Assembly (NCBI GenBank): GCA_050946195.1
Contig: JBMNUI010000028.1
Location: forward strand, 1 to 24,153
Direction of reading: 5' to 3'
DNA from: UMGS1002 sp050946195
GTDB lineage: Bacteria > Bacillota > Clostridia > Oscillospirales > CAG-272
DNA length: 24,153 bases
The notes beneath the pieces were generated by a model. That model ran no database searches. It was not told the origin of the DNA and worked only from the letters and a program-made list of their open reading frames with translations. Shown one piece after another: positions 5,963-13,834 of the stretch; positions within the stretch are counted from its first letter, which is position 1; each line of letters begins with the position of its first letter. The position numbers were made by a program, and so were the translations under genes.

Positions 5963-7156
5963 TCAATCTCCCTGCAGAATCACCGGCCTTGCCCGGGTAA
6001 GCTCCCCGGCCGGCGCCGGCGACTTGAGCATCAGCGTCCAGAGGGCGTCAGCGCGCCCCGAGAGGTGCCTCTGCCTTGCAGAACTCTCGCCCAGCGCCCG
6101 CACGTCCGCCGGTTTGGTTATGATGGGGATTTGGGTTTTTCCCCGGATTTTTTTCAGATATTTGAGCCCCTGCTGGCTTGCGGCAAGCAGCAGGGTATAC
6201 TCCGGCCGCCGCTTGAGGTCGGCTTTTTTTACGTCGGCAAGGCAAAAGAGTACCGCCCGGCGCAGCCTTGTGTCGGTGTAATTTTTAGCCGAGGCGCGGC
6301 CCAGCAGCTCGTCAAGCCCGGCTGAGCAAAGAGCGGCCCTGTGCAGCCGGCCGCCCAGCCCGTCGGCACCCTCGGCGGTATCCCTGAACGCCTCGGGGCT
6401 GCCGAGCCTTAAGTATGCGAGTATCGCACGCTCGGCGTTGTATATGTCGGCCGGCGCCGTCCCGCGCTCAAAAGCCGCACAAAACGGCCCCATTGCCGCC
6501 TCGGGTATATACTGGCTCACACTCCATACCCCCGAGGTCATAATCAGCTTCCGTATTGCGCTTGCCGACGGCATCTCGCTGTCGACCTCCCCGCTCCTGT
6601 AGGCCGAGCCGACCCGCCTTACCGTCTCAAAGCAAAGCCCGGCGCCGGCCCGCCTTGCCGCCTTGATGTACTCAAGCCCTAAAATGTCGTTTGACCCCGA
6701 CGGCATGTCATACCCGGCCACCTCTCTGAAAGCCCGGAAATAGGCCGCCGCCGCACCCTCGCCCTCACGGCAGCGCCGGCGGTAACATTCTGCAAAATCC
6801 CTGCCCGACACCACCCCGGCGGCCGCCAGCAGTAGCTCGATATCGCCGCACTCGCTGCCGAATCCCAACGTGTTGACCCCGGCGGCCGCAAAGACGGCCA
6901 CTCCTGCCGCCGCAAAGTATTCGGCGCTTGCCGCGCAGAACGGAAAGGGCAGCTCCAGAACGACATCCGCCCCGCAGGACACCGCCATTGCCGCACGGGT
7001 ATATTTGTCGGCTATGGCCGGCTCCCCGCGCTGGACAAAGCTGCCGCTCATGGCGCAGACAATCAGCTCCGCCCCGCGCGAGCGAAGCGACCTAAGCAGA
7101 TACTCGTGTCCTTTGTGAAAGGGGTTGAATTCGCAGATAACTCCGGTAATTTTCAT
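5963..7156 (-). CDS. tmcAL: tRNA(Met) cytidine acetate ligase TmcAL
   Basis: 397-aa protein of the TmcAL family (formerly DUF795 nucleotidyltransferases). In Bacillus subtilis this enzyme activates acetate with ATP and acetylates C34 of elongator tRNA-Met, giving ac4C at the wobble position. Visible motifs are the HxGH nucleotidyltransferase signature EFNPFHKGHEYLL (HKGH at 14-17), SGSFVQRGEPAIADKYTRA (37-55), VLELPFPFCAASAEYFA and PSASAIRKLI. Length is normal. ATG 7154-7156 has an AGGA SD. It is divergent from ackA across 198 bases, a sensible pairing since both use acetate and ATP. The C-terminal half is rich in Ala/Gly/Arg, as is common in this GC-rich stretch. No strong promoter was identified on this strand. 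Confidence 0.95.
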   Translation of the reverse strand: MKITGVICEFNPFHKGHEYLLRSLRSRGAELIVCAMSGSFVQRGEPAIADKYTRAAMAVSCGADVVLELPFPFCAASAEYFAAAGVAVFAAAGVNTLGFGSECGDIELLLAAAGVVSGRDFAECYRRRCREGEGAAAAYFRAFREVAGYDMPSGSNDILGLEYIKAARRAGAGLCFETVRRVGSAYRSGEVDSEMPSASAIRKLIMTSGVWSVSQYIPEAAMGPFCAAFERGTAPADIYNAERAILAYLRLGSPEAFRDTAEGADGLGGRLHRAALCSAGLDELLGRASAKNYTDTRLRRAVLFCLADVKKADLKRRPEYTLLLAASQQGLKYLKKIRGKTQIPIITKPADVRALGESSARQRHLSGRADALWTLMLKSPAPAGELTRARPVILQGD

Positions 7157-7220
7157 AATTATTCCTTTTTAGCCTTATAGCGCAGAATACTGTTATTTTT
7201 CGGATTATTTTATGTTTTCC

Positions 7221-7249
7221 TTGTAAAACGAGAACAAACGTGCTATAAT
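7221..7249 (+). promoter_or_regulatory. SigmaA promoter of ackA
   Basis: TTGTAA (7221-7226), a 17-base spacer and TATAAT (7244-7249), leaving a leader of about 100 bases before the ackA ATG. No operator was recognised in the leader. Confidence 0.7.
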
Positions 7250-7354
7250 ATTTGCGACATTTTTGAGCTCACAGAGCAGCGTCGGCTGCCACGGCAGAGT
7301 TTTGAAGTCTGCCTGATATTTTTTGCATTTTTTATTCGGAGGAAGCTTTTAAAA

Positions 7355-8617
7355 ATGAAGGTTCTTGTAGTCAACGCGGGAAGCAGCTCTCTAAAATACC
7401 AGCTCATCGACACCGATACCGAGGTTGTATATGCAAAAGGTATTTGCGAGCGCATAGGACAGGATAATTCGGTTATCGACCACAGACTGCTCGCCAAGAA
7501 TACCCGGCATGAAAAGGAAATGCCGATGAGCAATCATGCCGACGCTATGCGTCTAGTTGTCGATATGCTGACCGACCCCGACCTCGGGTGCATTGGCTCA
7601 ATGGAGGAAATCGAGGCGGTCGGACACCGCGTGGTTCACGGCGGGCCTTATTTCGTTGAAAGTGTGCTGGTAAACGACGAGGTTCTGGCAGTCCTTGAAA
7701 AGTGCCACGATTTTGCTCCGCTCCACACCGAGGCACACTTAATGGGAATCAAAGGCTGCCTTGAGGTCATGCCGTCGGTTCCTCAGGTGCTGGTATTCGA
7801 CACCGCTTTCCACCAGACAATGCCTGATTATACATATATTTATCCCATATCATACGATATGTATGAAAAATATAAAATCCGCCGCTACGGCGCCCACGGC
7901 ACCAGCCACCGCTATGTTTCGGGGGTGATGCTCGACATACTCGCCAAGGCCGGCAAGACAAAAGACACGAAAATTGTCACCTGCCACCTCGGGAACGGCT
8001 CGTCTATCTCGGCGATACGCGACGGTAAGGTGATCGACACCTCGATGGGATTCACCCCGCTTGAAGGCGTTGAAATGGGAACCCGCTGCGGCTCCATAGA
8101 CCCCGCCATAGTTACATACATCATGGAAAAGAAGGGATTTGCTCCCGAACGGATGAACGAATACATGAACAAGGAGTGCGGCTTCTACGGCATCACCGGG
8201 TTTTCCGACTCACGCGACCTTGAACGGGCGGTTTATGCCGGCCCCGACGCGAAGCCCGACCCGGACAACCCTCGCCCCGATTATTACCGCGCGGTGCTTG
8301 CCTATTCCATACTCCACTATCAGATTAAGAAATACATCGGGGCGTATGCCGCCGCCATGGACGGCCTTGACGCTATTGTATTTACCGCCGGGCTGGGCGA
8401 GAACAACTCGCTCCTGCGCGCGGAGGTCTGTTCGGGGCTCACCTTCCTCGGGGTCGAGATTGACAAGGAGGTCAACAAACGCGCCGTGCGCCAGTCCAAT
8501 ATCGTCAAGCTCTCAACAGACAACTCCCGGGTTCTTGTCTACCTCATCCCCACAAACGAGGAAATCATCATCGCCCGCGACACCGCAAAAATCGTATCCG
8601 GGCTTGCAAAAAAATAA
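7355..8617 (+). CDS. ackA: Acetate kinase
   Basis: 420-aa cytosolic acetate kinase, which interconverts acetate plus ATP and acetyl phosphate plus ADP; in fermenters it mainly yields ATP. All family signatures are present: VLVVNAGSSSLKYQL with Asn7, GHRVVHGG with Arg92, VFDTAFHQTMP with Asp149, YGAHGTSHRYVS with His181, CHLGNGSSI, and GVEMGTRCGSIDP with Arg244; NEEIIIARDT closes the active site near the C-terminus. Length fits (about 400 aa). The SD is GGAGG, 10 bases before ATG 7355. It is not followed by pta: a terminator at 8624 ends the transcript, so phosphotransacetylase must lie elsewhere if present. Confidence 0.98.
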   Translation: MKVLVVNAGSSSLKYQLIDTDTEVVYAKGICERIGQDNSVIDHRLLAKNTRHEKEMPMSNHADAMRLVVDMLTDPDLGCIGSMEEIEAVGHRVVHGGPYFVESVLVNDEVLAVLEKCHDFAPLHTEAHLMGIKGCLEVMPSVPQVLVFDTAFHQTMPDYTYIYPISYDMYEKYKIRRYGAHGTSHRYVSGVMLDILAKAGKTKDTKIVTCHLGNGSSISAIRDGKVIDTSMGFTPLEGVEMGTRCGSIDPAIVTYIMEKKGFAPERMNEYMNKECGFYGITGFSDSRDLERAVYAGPDAKPDPDNPRPDYYRAVLAYSILHYQIKKYIGAYAAAMDGLDAIVFTAGLGENNSLLRAEVCSGLTFLGVEIDKEVNKRAVRQSNIVKLSTDNSRVLVYLIPTNEEIIIARDTAKIVSGLAKK

Positions 8618-8623
8618 ATTTAT

Positions 8624-8650
8624 GGGACGGCTCTGCCGTCCCTTTTATTT
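8624..8650 (+). terminator. Intrinsic terminator of ackA
   Basis: Stem GGGACGGC (8624-8631) and GCCGTCCC (8635-8642) with a 3-base loop, followed by TTTTATTTTA. It lies between convergent ackA and the PRK06851-type ATPase gene. Confidence 0.88.
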
Positions 8651-8676
8651 TAGCATATTATGCCCGCCCCGGCAAT

Positions 8677-9726
8677 TCATTTCGGAAAATATTTCTGACA
8701 GAACTCCCGGGTAAACGCCTCCTTTGCCTCAAAGTTCATGGCCAAGGTGTAGATTTCCTCAAGCCTAAAATGGCAGGTTCTGATCTCGCCCAGCACATCA
8801 ACCGCCCCCGCAAGCATGGCCGCCCGGCAGCGCTCGGCGTACTCAGCCCGGGCTCGCGTTTTTTTGTCGGGTAGTGTGATAAACTCATCCATACTGATAT
8901 TTATCGATTCCCGCCCCAAACCCGGCTCGCCGACCACAGCAGCTACCCGGCTTCCCTCGATGAATAGCCCGTCGGCCCGGTCCGCGTCTATCGGGTCATA
9001 GGAGACTATCACCGAGAGTTTTTTGGCTTGCGCCAGCCTTATCACCTCGCCGAGCAGTACGTGAGCCGTCATATACCTGTCTTTTATTACAAAGAGGGTG
9101 GCGGCATTTCTTATAAAGTGCTCGGAGGAAACGCTCCCCGCCATTCCGACCGACGAGAGCAAAGCCGGTCTGATGCCCGGTTTTTCGCCGTCGGGTACCC
9201 CGGCAAGCATCGCCTCGGCCCCCTCGCGCAGAACCCCGGGGTCAAGGCAGGCGGCACCTATCGACTTTATCACCTCGCACATATCAAGGCAACCCGCAAG
9301 CCAGCGGTAGACCATGCGCCAGAGCTCGGCGCGCTTTTCGGTAAGCTCGCGTATCTCCTCGCCCGCCTCAGAAAGCTTTGCCGAATCCCAAAACTCGCCG
9401 AGGTTCACTATCTCCTCCCTCACCCCCGGAAGCGCCGGCTCCCACGGGTGGGGCGGCGTGCCGTCGATTACCGCCACACATCTCCCCTCGTTGTAAAGCA
9501 GCACGCCGTCAAGCGAAGCCGGGTCGGAAGAGCAGTAGTAATACTCGGCGGCCCAGCCGGCTTCTTCGGCATGCCCGGCGACATCATTCATAAACCGGCT
9601 CTTGCCGGTACCCGGCCCGCCTTTGACCACAAATATCCTGTCGGCCCGGCCGAATATCTGCTCATAATAATTTTTAAATCCCCTGCCGCTGTTCGAGGCG
9701 GCGAAAAACCCGGTTTCCGTAGCCAA
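8677..9726 (-). CDS. PRK06851-type P-loop ATPase with degenerate second half
   Basis: 349-aa cytosolic protein of a Firmicutes ATPase family of unknown function. Residues 31-43 carry Walker A (IFVVKGGPGTGKS), followed by EYYYCSSDPASLDGVLL and the hallmark VAVIDGTPPHPWEP (84-97) and VNLGEFWD (107-114). Residues 211-265 repeat the same layout (LFVIK, VIVSYDPIDADRADGLFI, GSRVAAVV), but the Walker A position reads KDRYMTAHVLL and the DGT-PH motif is absent. As I recall the family, homologues usually keep a P-loop in both halves, so the second half here is probably a pseudo-ATPase. Start is TTG 9724-9726 behind AAGGAG with a 4-base spacer. It follows spoIIIAH but is separated from it by a terminator. 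Substrate and role are not known. Confidence 0.82.
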   Translation of the reverse strand: MATETGFFAASNSGRGFKNYYEQIFGRADRIFVVKGGPGTGKSRFMNDVAGHAEEAGWAAEYYYCSSDPASLDGVLLYNEGRCVAVIDGTPPHPWEPALPGVREEIVNLGEFWDSAKLSEAGEEIRELTEKRAELWRMVYRWLAGCLDMCEVIKSIGAACLDPGVLREGAEAMLAGVPDGEKPGIRPALLSSVGMAGSVSSEHFIRNAATLFVIKDRYMTAHVLLGEVIRLAQAKKLSVIVSYDPIDADRADGLFIEGSRVAAVVGEPGLGRESINISMDEFITLPDKKTRARAEYAERCRAAMLAGAVDVLGEIRTCHFRLEEIYTLAMNFEAKEAFTREFCQKYFPK

Positions 9727-9752
9727 TTCACTCCTTCCAGATTTAAAAACAA

Positions 9753-9780
9753 AAAACCGGAAGACTTGACTTCCGGTTTT
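9753..9780 (-). terminator. Terminator at the end of the spoIIIA operon
   Basis: An 11-bp stem (9753-9763 with 9770-9780) flanked by A- and T-runs, so it can act in both directions. It lies 14 bases after the spoIIIAH stop and before the ATPase start. Confidence 0.85.
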
Positions 9781-9793
9781 TTGTGTGCACAGC

Positions 9794-10372
9794 TTACTTC
9801 TTGGTTATCGTTATGTTTACCGGCTTGACGCCTGTCTGGTCATAGACAATTTCGTTGATTATCGCGATATCCGCGGGAGTGAGGTTCTCGGCTTCGACCA
9901 CTATGGTGGCCATGTCGCCGTTCACCACCGCCACGCACTGGGCAAACCCCTTGGCGATTATCAGGGTCTCGATGTTGGCCTCGGCTTCCATGTTCTTTGC
10001 TATCTTGCTGATGTCGGCGAGCGCCTGATTCCTTGTCGCCTCGTCGGCCGCCGCATTGTCGACCACGCTCTGCAGCACTTCAAGCGCTTCGTCCCTTGCC
10101 CGCTGGCGGTTTATCATGGTAGACGCAAAATAGCTGTCAAGGTTTGCGTTGGTGTCGGCGCCCGCGTCGGTATCCGCGCTGTAGCTCGTATCCATCCCCG
10201 AGCTCTTGTCATACCCCGTATAGCCGCTGTCGTTGTTTGCAAAGATCATCCAGTTGAGCCAGACCGCGACCCCGATGAGCAGCACCACCCCGATGATAAT
10301 CAGGTTGCGCTTGCCTATCTTATCAATGAATCTTCTCAGCGCCGGCTTTCTTACCTCTTCCTCGTAAACCAT
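9794..10372 (-). CDS. spoIIIAH: Stage III sporulation protein AH
   Basis: 192-aa bitopic protein. A basic cytosolic segment (1-22) precedes one membrane span (about 24-44), then an Asp/Ser/Thr-rich linker and a C-terminal domain (about residues 80-192) with the SpoIIIAH/YscJ-FliF-like fold: RARDEALEVLQSVVDN, then IAKNMEAEANIETLIIAKGF and VNGDMATIVVEAENLTPADIA, ending VKPVNITITKK. In Bacillus the extracellular domain forms a ring in the intermembrane space that contacts forespore SpoIIQ, completing the feeding channel. SD GGAGG, 9 bases from ATG 10370-10372. Last gene of the spoIIIA operon, 85 bases after spoIIIAG, and followed by a terminator. Confidence 0.95.
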   Translation of the reverse strand: MVYEEEVRKPALRRFIDKIGKRNLIIIGVVLLIGVAVWLNWMIFANNDSGYTGYDKSSGMDTSYSADTDAGADTNANLDSYFASTMINRQRARDEALEVLQSVVDNAAADEATRNQALADISKIAKNMEAEANIETLIIAKGFAQCVAVVNGDMATIVVEAENLTPADIAIINEIVYDQTGVKPVNITITKK

Positions 10373-10457
10373 TTCAACTTACCTCCAAATAACCGGTATT
10401 CGGTGTTGTGTTACATTATATTTGAACTTTGCCCGCGGTATTCCATCTCGTGTGATT

Positions 10458-10976
10458 TTATGTTCCGGTTATATAAATTTTATTTGTCTTGATATTGTAT
10501 GCCGTACTGACCAGCGCCATCAGCTTTTGCTGGATTGCCGGGTCGGAGCCCCCGCGGCAGACTATGCCGACCCCGGCTATTTCGGGCAGCTTTTCGGTGA
10601 TATAGACCACCACCTCGCTGCTGCCGCTGCCGATGGTTATATACTTTATCTCGGTGCTGCCGTCGGGCCGCATCTTCGAGTCGGTGGCATAAACATATTC
10701 AAAGCCGCTTGCAAGCGTCACCGCAACCCGCACGTCAGACACGCCCGCGACATTCGAGCAGAGATGCGCGATGCTGTCTTCAAGATTTCTGATATACTGC
10801 TCAAGCAGCTCATGCTGGTCTGCCTTCTTTTGCCCTTTTGGTTTTTCGCCGAATATCCCGCTGCCATAGAGCAGCAGGACTATGCCGAGCACCACGCAGC
10901 AACCACCAAGTAGAATATTCTGAATTTTCTGATTCTTTTTGTCAGCTCCCTTAATCACACCGCCCTGAACAGCCAT
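10458..10976 (-). CDS. spoIIIAG: Stage III sporulation protein AG
   Basis: 172-aa bitopic membrane protein. The N-terminus is basic, the membrane span covers about residues 20-40, and the remainder lies in the intermembrane space. The domain contains YIRNLEDSIAHLCSNVAGVSDVRVAVTL and a VYITEKLPEIAGVGIVCRGG block, typical of the SpoIIIAG ring-building motif related to YscJ/FliF secretion-ring proteins. In Bacillus, SpoIIIAG forms a large oligomeric ring on the mother-cell side of the channel. The segment between them (about 92-122, with DSKMRPDGSTEIKYI) is likely the beta insertion typical of SpoIIIAG. It starts 19 bases after spoIIIAF and has a modest SD. Confidence 0.95.
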   Translation of the reverse strand: MAVQGGVIKGADKKNQKIQNILLGGCCVVLGIVLLLYGSGIFGEKPKGQKKADQHELLEQYIRNLEDSIAHLCSNVAGVSDVRVAVTLASGFEYVYATDSKMRPDGSTEIKYITIGSGSSEVVVYITEKLPEIAGVGIVCRGGSDPAIQQKLMALVSTAYNIKTNKIYITGT

Positions 10977-10995
10977 GTTTCCAGCATCTCCCCCG

Positions 10996-11478
10996 CTATT
11001 TTACAATACATTCGCACCCAAGAAGGCCGGATATGTAGGCTTCGATGGCATACGGGTCCCTGAGCACGGATTTGCCGGTCAGAATTACGGTCACCCGCAC
11101 CACCTCAAGCTCACCGTCCCGCTCGCGCACCTCGACAGTCACGGAAACCTCGCTCTCGGGAATTCCGAACTGCTCGCCGAGCAGCGCGACAATCCCCTCC
11201 TCTATGTTCTCCTTCCCCACGGAGAGAAGAAAATCCGAATATTTCTGTCCGTATTCCTCCCCGCTCTCCTCAAGCCACTCGGGCAACCCGCCGCGGGACA
11301 GCCCGGAGAGCGCCTCGAGCAGCTCTGCCGCCGGTGAAATCAGTATACAGAGGACACAAAGCGAGCCGAGGAGCCCGACATACCGCTTCAGCCCCTCGCC
11401 GGCACTGGTCGGGACTATCATGCCGATTACCCCGACCAAAAGTGCTGCACCTATCACACTCATGAGATATTCGCGCAT
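10996..11478 (-). CDS. spoIIIAF: Stage III sporulation protein AF
   Basis: 160-aa protein with two N-terminal membrane spans (about 5-23 and 31-50, the second ending ILISPAAELLEAL) and a soluble C-terminal domain. The C-terminal part has GIPESEVSVTVEVRE and VRVTVILTG blocks, characteristic of SpoIIIAF, which also adopts a ring-building fold. It is encoded between spoIIIAE and spoIIIAG in the standard order. ATG 11476-11478 has an AGGTGAG SD. The 80-base gap after spoIIIAE is the widest between the AC and AG genes, but no terminator is seen in it. Confidence 0.93.
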   Translation of the reverse strand: MREYLMSVIGAALLVGVIGMIVPTSAGEGLKRYVGLLGSLCVLCILISPAAELLEALSGLSRGGLPEWLEESGEEYGQKYSDFLLSVGKENIEEGIVALLGEQFGIPESEVSVTVEVRERDGELEVVRVTVILTGKSVLRDPYAIEAYISGLLGCECIVK

Positions 11479-11558
11479 TGATACTCACCTCCCCGCCAGC
11501 CGGGATCTGGAGCGCCCCGGCGATAATTCTGCCCTTTCCCCGCCCTGCCGGTACACAT

Positions 11559-12698
11559 CTATCCGATTGCCGCCGAGGTCCTTGCCAGCAGCGTCAAGGC
11601 AAAGATGAAAAGCACCGAGCAGGAGCAGACGACAGCCAAAAGGTAGCCGTAAATCTGGGTCAGCTCGCCGAGAAGATTTGACTCCTCGCTGCAGCCCAGC
11701 AGCTTTGACACCGTCCCTGCCGCCATAAATGCCAGCCGGGTAGCGACAATCGAGAGGATGGTCGGCAAAAGCAGCAGTATTATAATGATGATGCCTCCCA
11801 CCCCGACACAGGCGCGGATGAACTCGATGCTGCCGGCCACGGTTTTGAGGCTCTCGCCGACCGAGCCCCCGACCACCGGGATGAAGTTGCCGGCCATGAA
11901 TCTCGCCGCCCGGGCGGCTACACTGTCGCCCGCGGCAGTCAGGGTCGACTGCATTGCCAGCACGGTGCCAAGCAATGTCATAACAAATGCGATGATAAAT
12001 GTGAAGATTCTCTTGATTGCCGCCGCAATGCCCTTCAGGTTCAGCGCCGGCGCGAAAGCCGACACCAATGACAGCGCCAGGCAGAATGCCGTGACCGGAA
12101 TTACCGTGCGGTTGCAGATGTTTTCGGTCACCGTCAGAAATACCATCATCGCGCTGTTGTTTGCCACCGCCGCCGAGACATTGCCCCCCATGGCGTAAAG
12201 TGCGCCCATTATCGGTATCATGGAGTTTACCAGGAGGTTGAGCTGGTCAAGAAAGCGCAAGACCGCGCTGAGCATCTCGTACTGTACCGAAACCACCGCC
12301 GCCAGGATTGCCGAAATGCTGCAGAGCGACACGGCCTGAGAGAGCGCCGGGGACTTAATTAGCTCACGCACCGAGCGCAGCAGCGCCGAGAGCACCAGCA
12401 GCCCGAGTAACAGGGCAAAGAGCCGCAGCGCGCTGCCGAGCCTGATGCCCAGAAGCGAGGCCACCGTCCTTATAATGTACGGAAAGCCGCTTATCTCGCT
12501 GACCGCGCCGTATATTTCCTCGGGGTCCTCGGAGAAAATACCGTCGGGGAGCAGCTCCCTGATATCCTCGGGGATGCCGTCGAGCATTTCTTCGTATTCC
12601 TCGTCGAAATCCTCGTAATCCACCGCCGACAGCACTGATGTGAAGACTGCAAGCAGGATAATCGCCGAGGCAAGCGCCGCCGCAAATTTCTTTTTCAT
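11559..12698 (-). CDS. spoIIIAE: Stage III sporulation protein AE
   Basis: 379-aa polytopic membrane protein with an N-terminal signal sequence (residues 1-25, ending SVLSAVDYED) and an acidic segment rich in Asp/Glu before the membrane domain. Seven or so hydrophobic segments follow, with family blocks such as NLLVNSMIPIMGALYAMGGN, TVIPVTAFCLALSLVSAFAP, FIPVVGGSVGESLKTVAGS and IFALTLLA near the end. SpoIIIAE is thought to be the membrane core or export element of the SpoIIIA-SpoIIQ channel built by the mother cell. Its ATG overlaps the spoIIIAD stop by four bases (ATGA), so translation is likely coupled. Length agrees with the family (about 390-400). Confidence 0.96.
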   Translation of the reverse strand: MKKKFAAALASAIILLAVFTSVLSAVDYEDFDEEYEEMLDGIPEDIRELLPDGIFSEDPEEIYGAVSEISGFPYIIRTVASLLGIRLGSALRLFALLLGLLVLSALLRSVRELIKSPALSQAVSLCSISAILAAVVSVQYEMLSAVLRFLDQLNLLVNSMIPIMGALYAMGGNVSAAVANNSAMMVFLTVTENICNRTVIPVTAFCLALSLVSAFAPALNLKGIAAAIKRIFTFIIAFVMTLLGTVLAMQSTLTAAGDSVAARAARFMAGNFIPVVGGSVGESLKTVAGSIEFIRACVGVGGIIIIILLLLPTILSIVATRLAFMAAGTVSKLLGCSEESNLLGELTQIYGYLLAVVCSCSVLFIFALTLLARTSAAIG

Positions 12699-13087
12699 GT
12701 CTGCCAGTTCAGTATCTCTGCCGCCGTCTCCATTATTGATACAATAAGGGGGAGGCTTAGCAGAAGGATTTCAAGCTTTCCGGCAAGTTCGACATACGAG
12801 GCCGCCGAACTCTCCCCGCAGTCCCGGCAGACCTCGGCCGTGATATGCGTCAGCACGGCAATCCCCAGCGCCTTAATAAGTATCGCGGCATATTCCGAGA
12901 GGGCCGAGGCTGAAATCAGCCGACCGAGGTACTCAAAAAGCGGGACTCCGATGCCGACGACAATTCCGAGCAAAACGAGGCTGCCCGCAAGCCGGACCGG
13001 AAGCGTAAACTCCGAGCGCAGCTGCCGGACGACCACCGCCGCCATGGTAAAGAGCAGCGCAACTCCGCAAATCTGCCAGCTTTCCAT
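12695..13087 (-). CDS. spoIIIAD: Stage III sporulation protein AD
   Basis: 130-aa membrane protein with four hydrophobic segments. Characteristic stretches are ICGVALLFTMAAVVVRQLRSEF, a SEYAAILIKALGIAVLTHITAEVCRDCGE block, and ASYVELAGKLEILLLSLPLIVSIMETA at the end. Together with SpoIIIAC and AE it is a small integral membrane component of the mother-cell channel complex. It is tightly packed: its ATG shares a base with the spoIIIAC stop (TGATG), and its own stop overlaps spoIIIAE (ATGA). This arrangement implies translational coupling of AC, AD and AE. Confidence 0.94.
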   Translation of the reverse strand: MESWQICGVALLFTMAAVVVRQLRSEFTLPVRLAGSLVLLGIVVGIGVPLFEYLGRLISASALSEYAAILIKALGIAVLTHITAEVCRDCGESSAASYVELAGKLEILLLSLPLIVSIMETAAEILNWQT

Positions 13088-13281
13088 CAGAACCCGAAAA
13101 TGTCCCTGACCGTATCGAAAAGCTCGCCGATCTCGGGCAGCAGCATCAGCAGCACCACAAGAAAACCGCTTAAAATTACATACGGCGAATACTCGTCCCG
13201 GCTTTGTTTGGGCAGCACCTGCAGTGCCGCCGAGACCAGCAGGCCGATGCCCGCCACCTTCAGTATCAGTGTAATTCCCAT
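13087..13281 (-). CDS. spoIIIAC: Stage III sporulation protein AC
   Basis: 64-aa protein with two membrane spans (about 5-20 and 33-52). The sequence ILKVAGIGLLVSAALQVLPKQSRDEY, then ILSGFLVVLLMLLPEIGELF, is typical of SpoIIIAC, which is among the shortest spoIIIA products. The GKS-free, hydrophobic design matches homologues of 65-68 residues. ATG 13279-13281 has a GGGGG SD. It follows spoIIIAB by 61 bases and precedes spoIIIAD with a one-base overlap. Confidence 0.93.
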   Translation of the reverse strand: MGITLILKVAGIGLLVSAALQVLPKQSRDEYSPYVILSGFLVVLLMLLPEIGELFDTVRDIFGF

Positions 13282-13342
13282 TTCAAAGTCCCCCTCCGCG
13301 CTGGGCTGAACAGCCCTTTGGCGTGCGGTATTTTATGAACCG

Positions 13343-13834
13343 TTATATCATGATTACGGCAACGCCGGCAAAGGTGCAAATACAGATAGTCATAATCATC
13401 TTCCGGCGCGCCGGCAGCTCGGCCTGCAGCCGGTCGCGCTCGGCGCTGAGCTTTCCTATGTAGTAATCGCAGATTTTAAGCTGCGTGTCGCGATAGCTTG
13501 TACCGAGCTCGCCCGCGAATTTCCGGAGCAGCTCTGCCGTCTCCTCGGAAACGCACAATTCGCAGCAGTCGAGAAGTCCAGAAAAGCTCTTTATTTCTCG
13601 CAGGTCGGTGTCGGCTGGGAGTCCGCAGGCCAGGAGAATCCCGGGGTCGCAGCCGGTAAGAATCCTGTCGACCGGCATGAGGTAGCAGTCTATCTGGTTG
13701 CGTATGTATTTGAGGAGCGCTACATATCCCTCGGTCTGACCAAGGCCGGTCTCGGCCTTCTGGCAGAGGGCTCGTCCGCATAAAACCCCGCCAAAAAGCA
13801 GCAGCAGAGCCCCCATCACCTTATATAAGCTCAT
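13343..13834 (-). CDS. spoIIIAB: Stage III sporulation protein AB
   Basis: 163-aa protein. An N-terminal hydrophobic segment (about 4-20, with LLLLFGGVLCGRAL) anchors it, a helical cytosolic or intermembrane region follows with YVALLKYIRNQIDCYLMPVDRIL, ELCVSEETAELLRKFAGELGTSYRDTQLK and CDYYIGKLSAERDRLQAELPARRKM, and a final span (about 146-162) closes the protein. This is the SpoIIIAB layout, resembling GspF-type platform proteins in secretion systems. ATG 13832-13834 lies 14 bases inside spoIIIAA, and the MSLYKVMG start fits; a further upstream in-frame ATG would extend deep into spoIIIAA and was not chosen. Confidence 0.93.
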   Translation of the reverse strand: MSLYKVMGALLLLFGGVLCGRALCQKAETGLGQTEGYVALLKYIRNQIDCYLMPVDRILTGCDPGILLACGLPADTDLREIKSFSGLLDCCELCVSEETAELLRKFAGELGTSYRDTQLKICDYYIGKLSAERDRLQAELPARRKMIMTICICTFAGVAVIMI

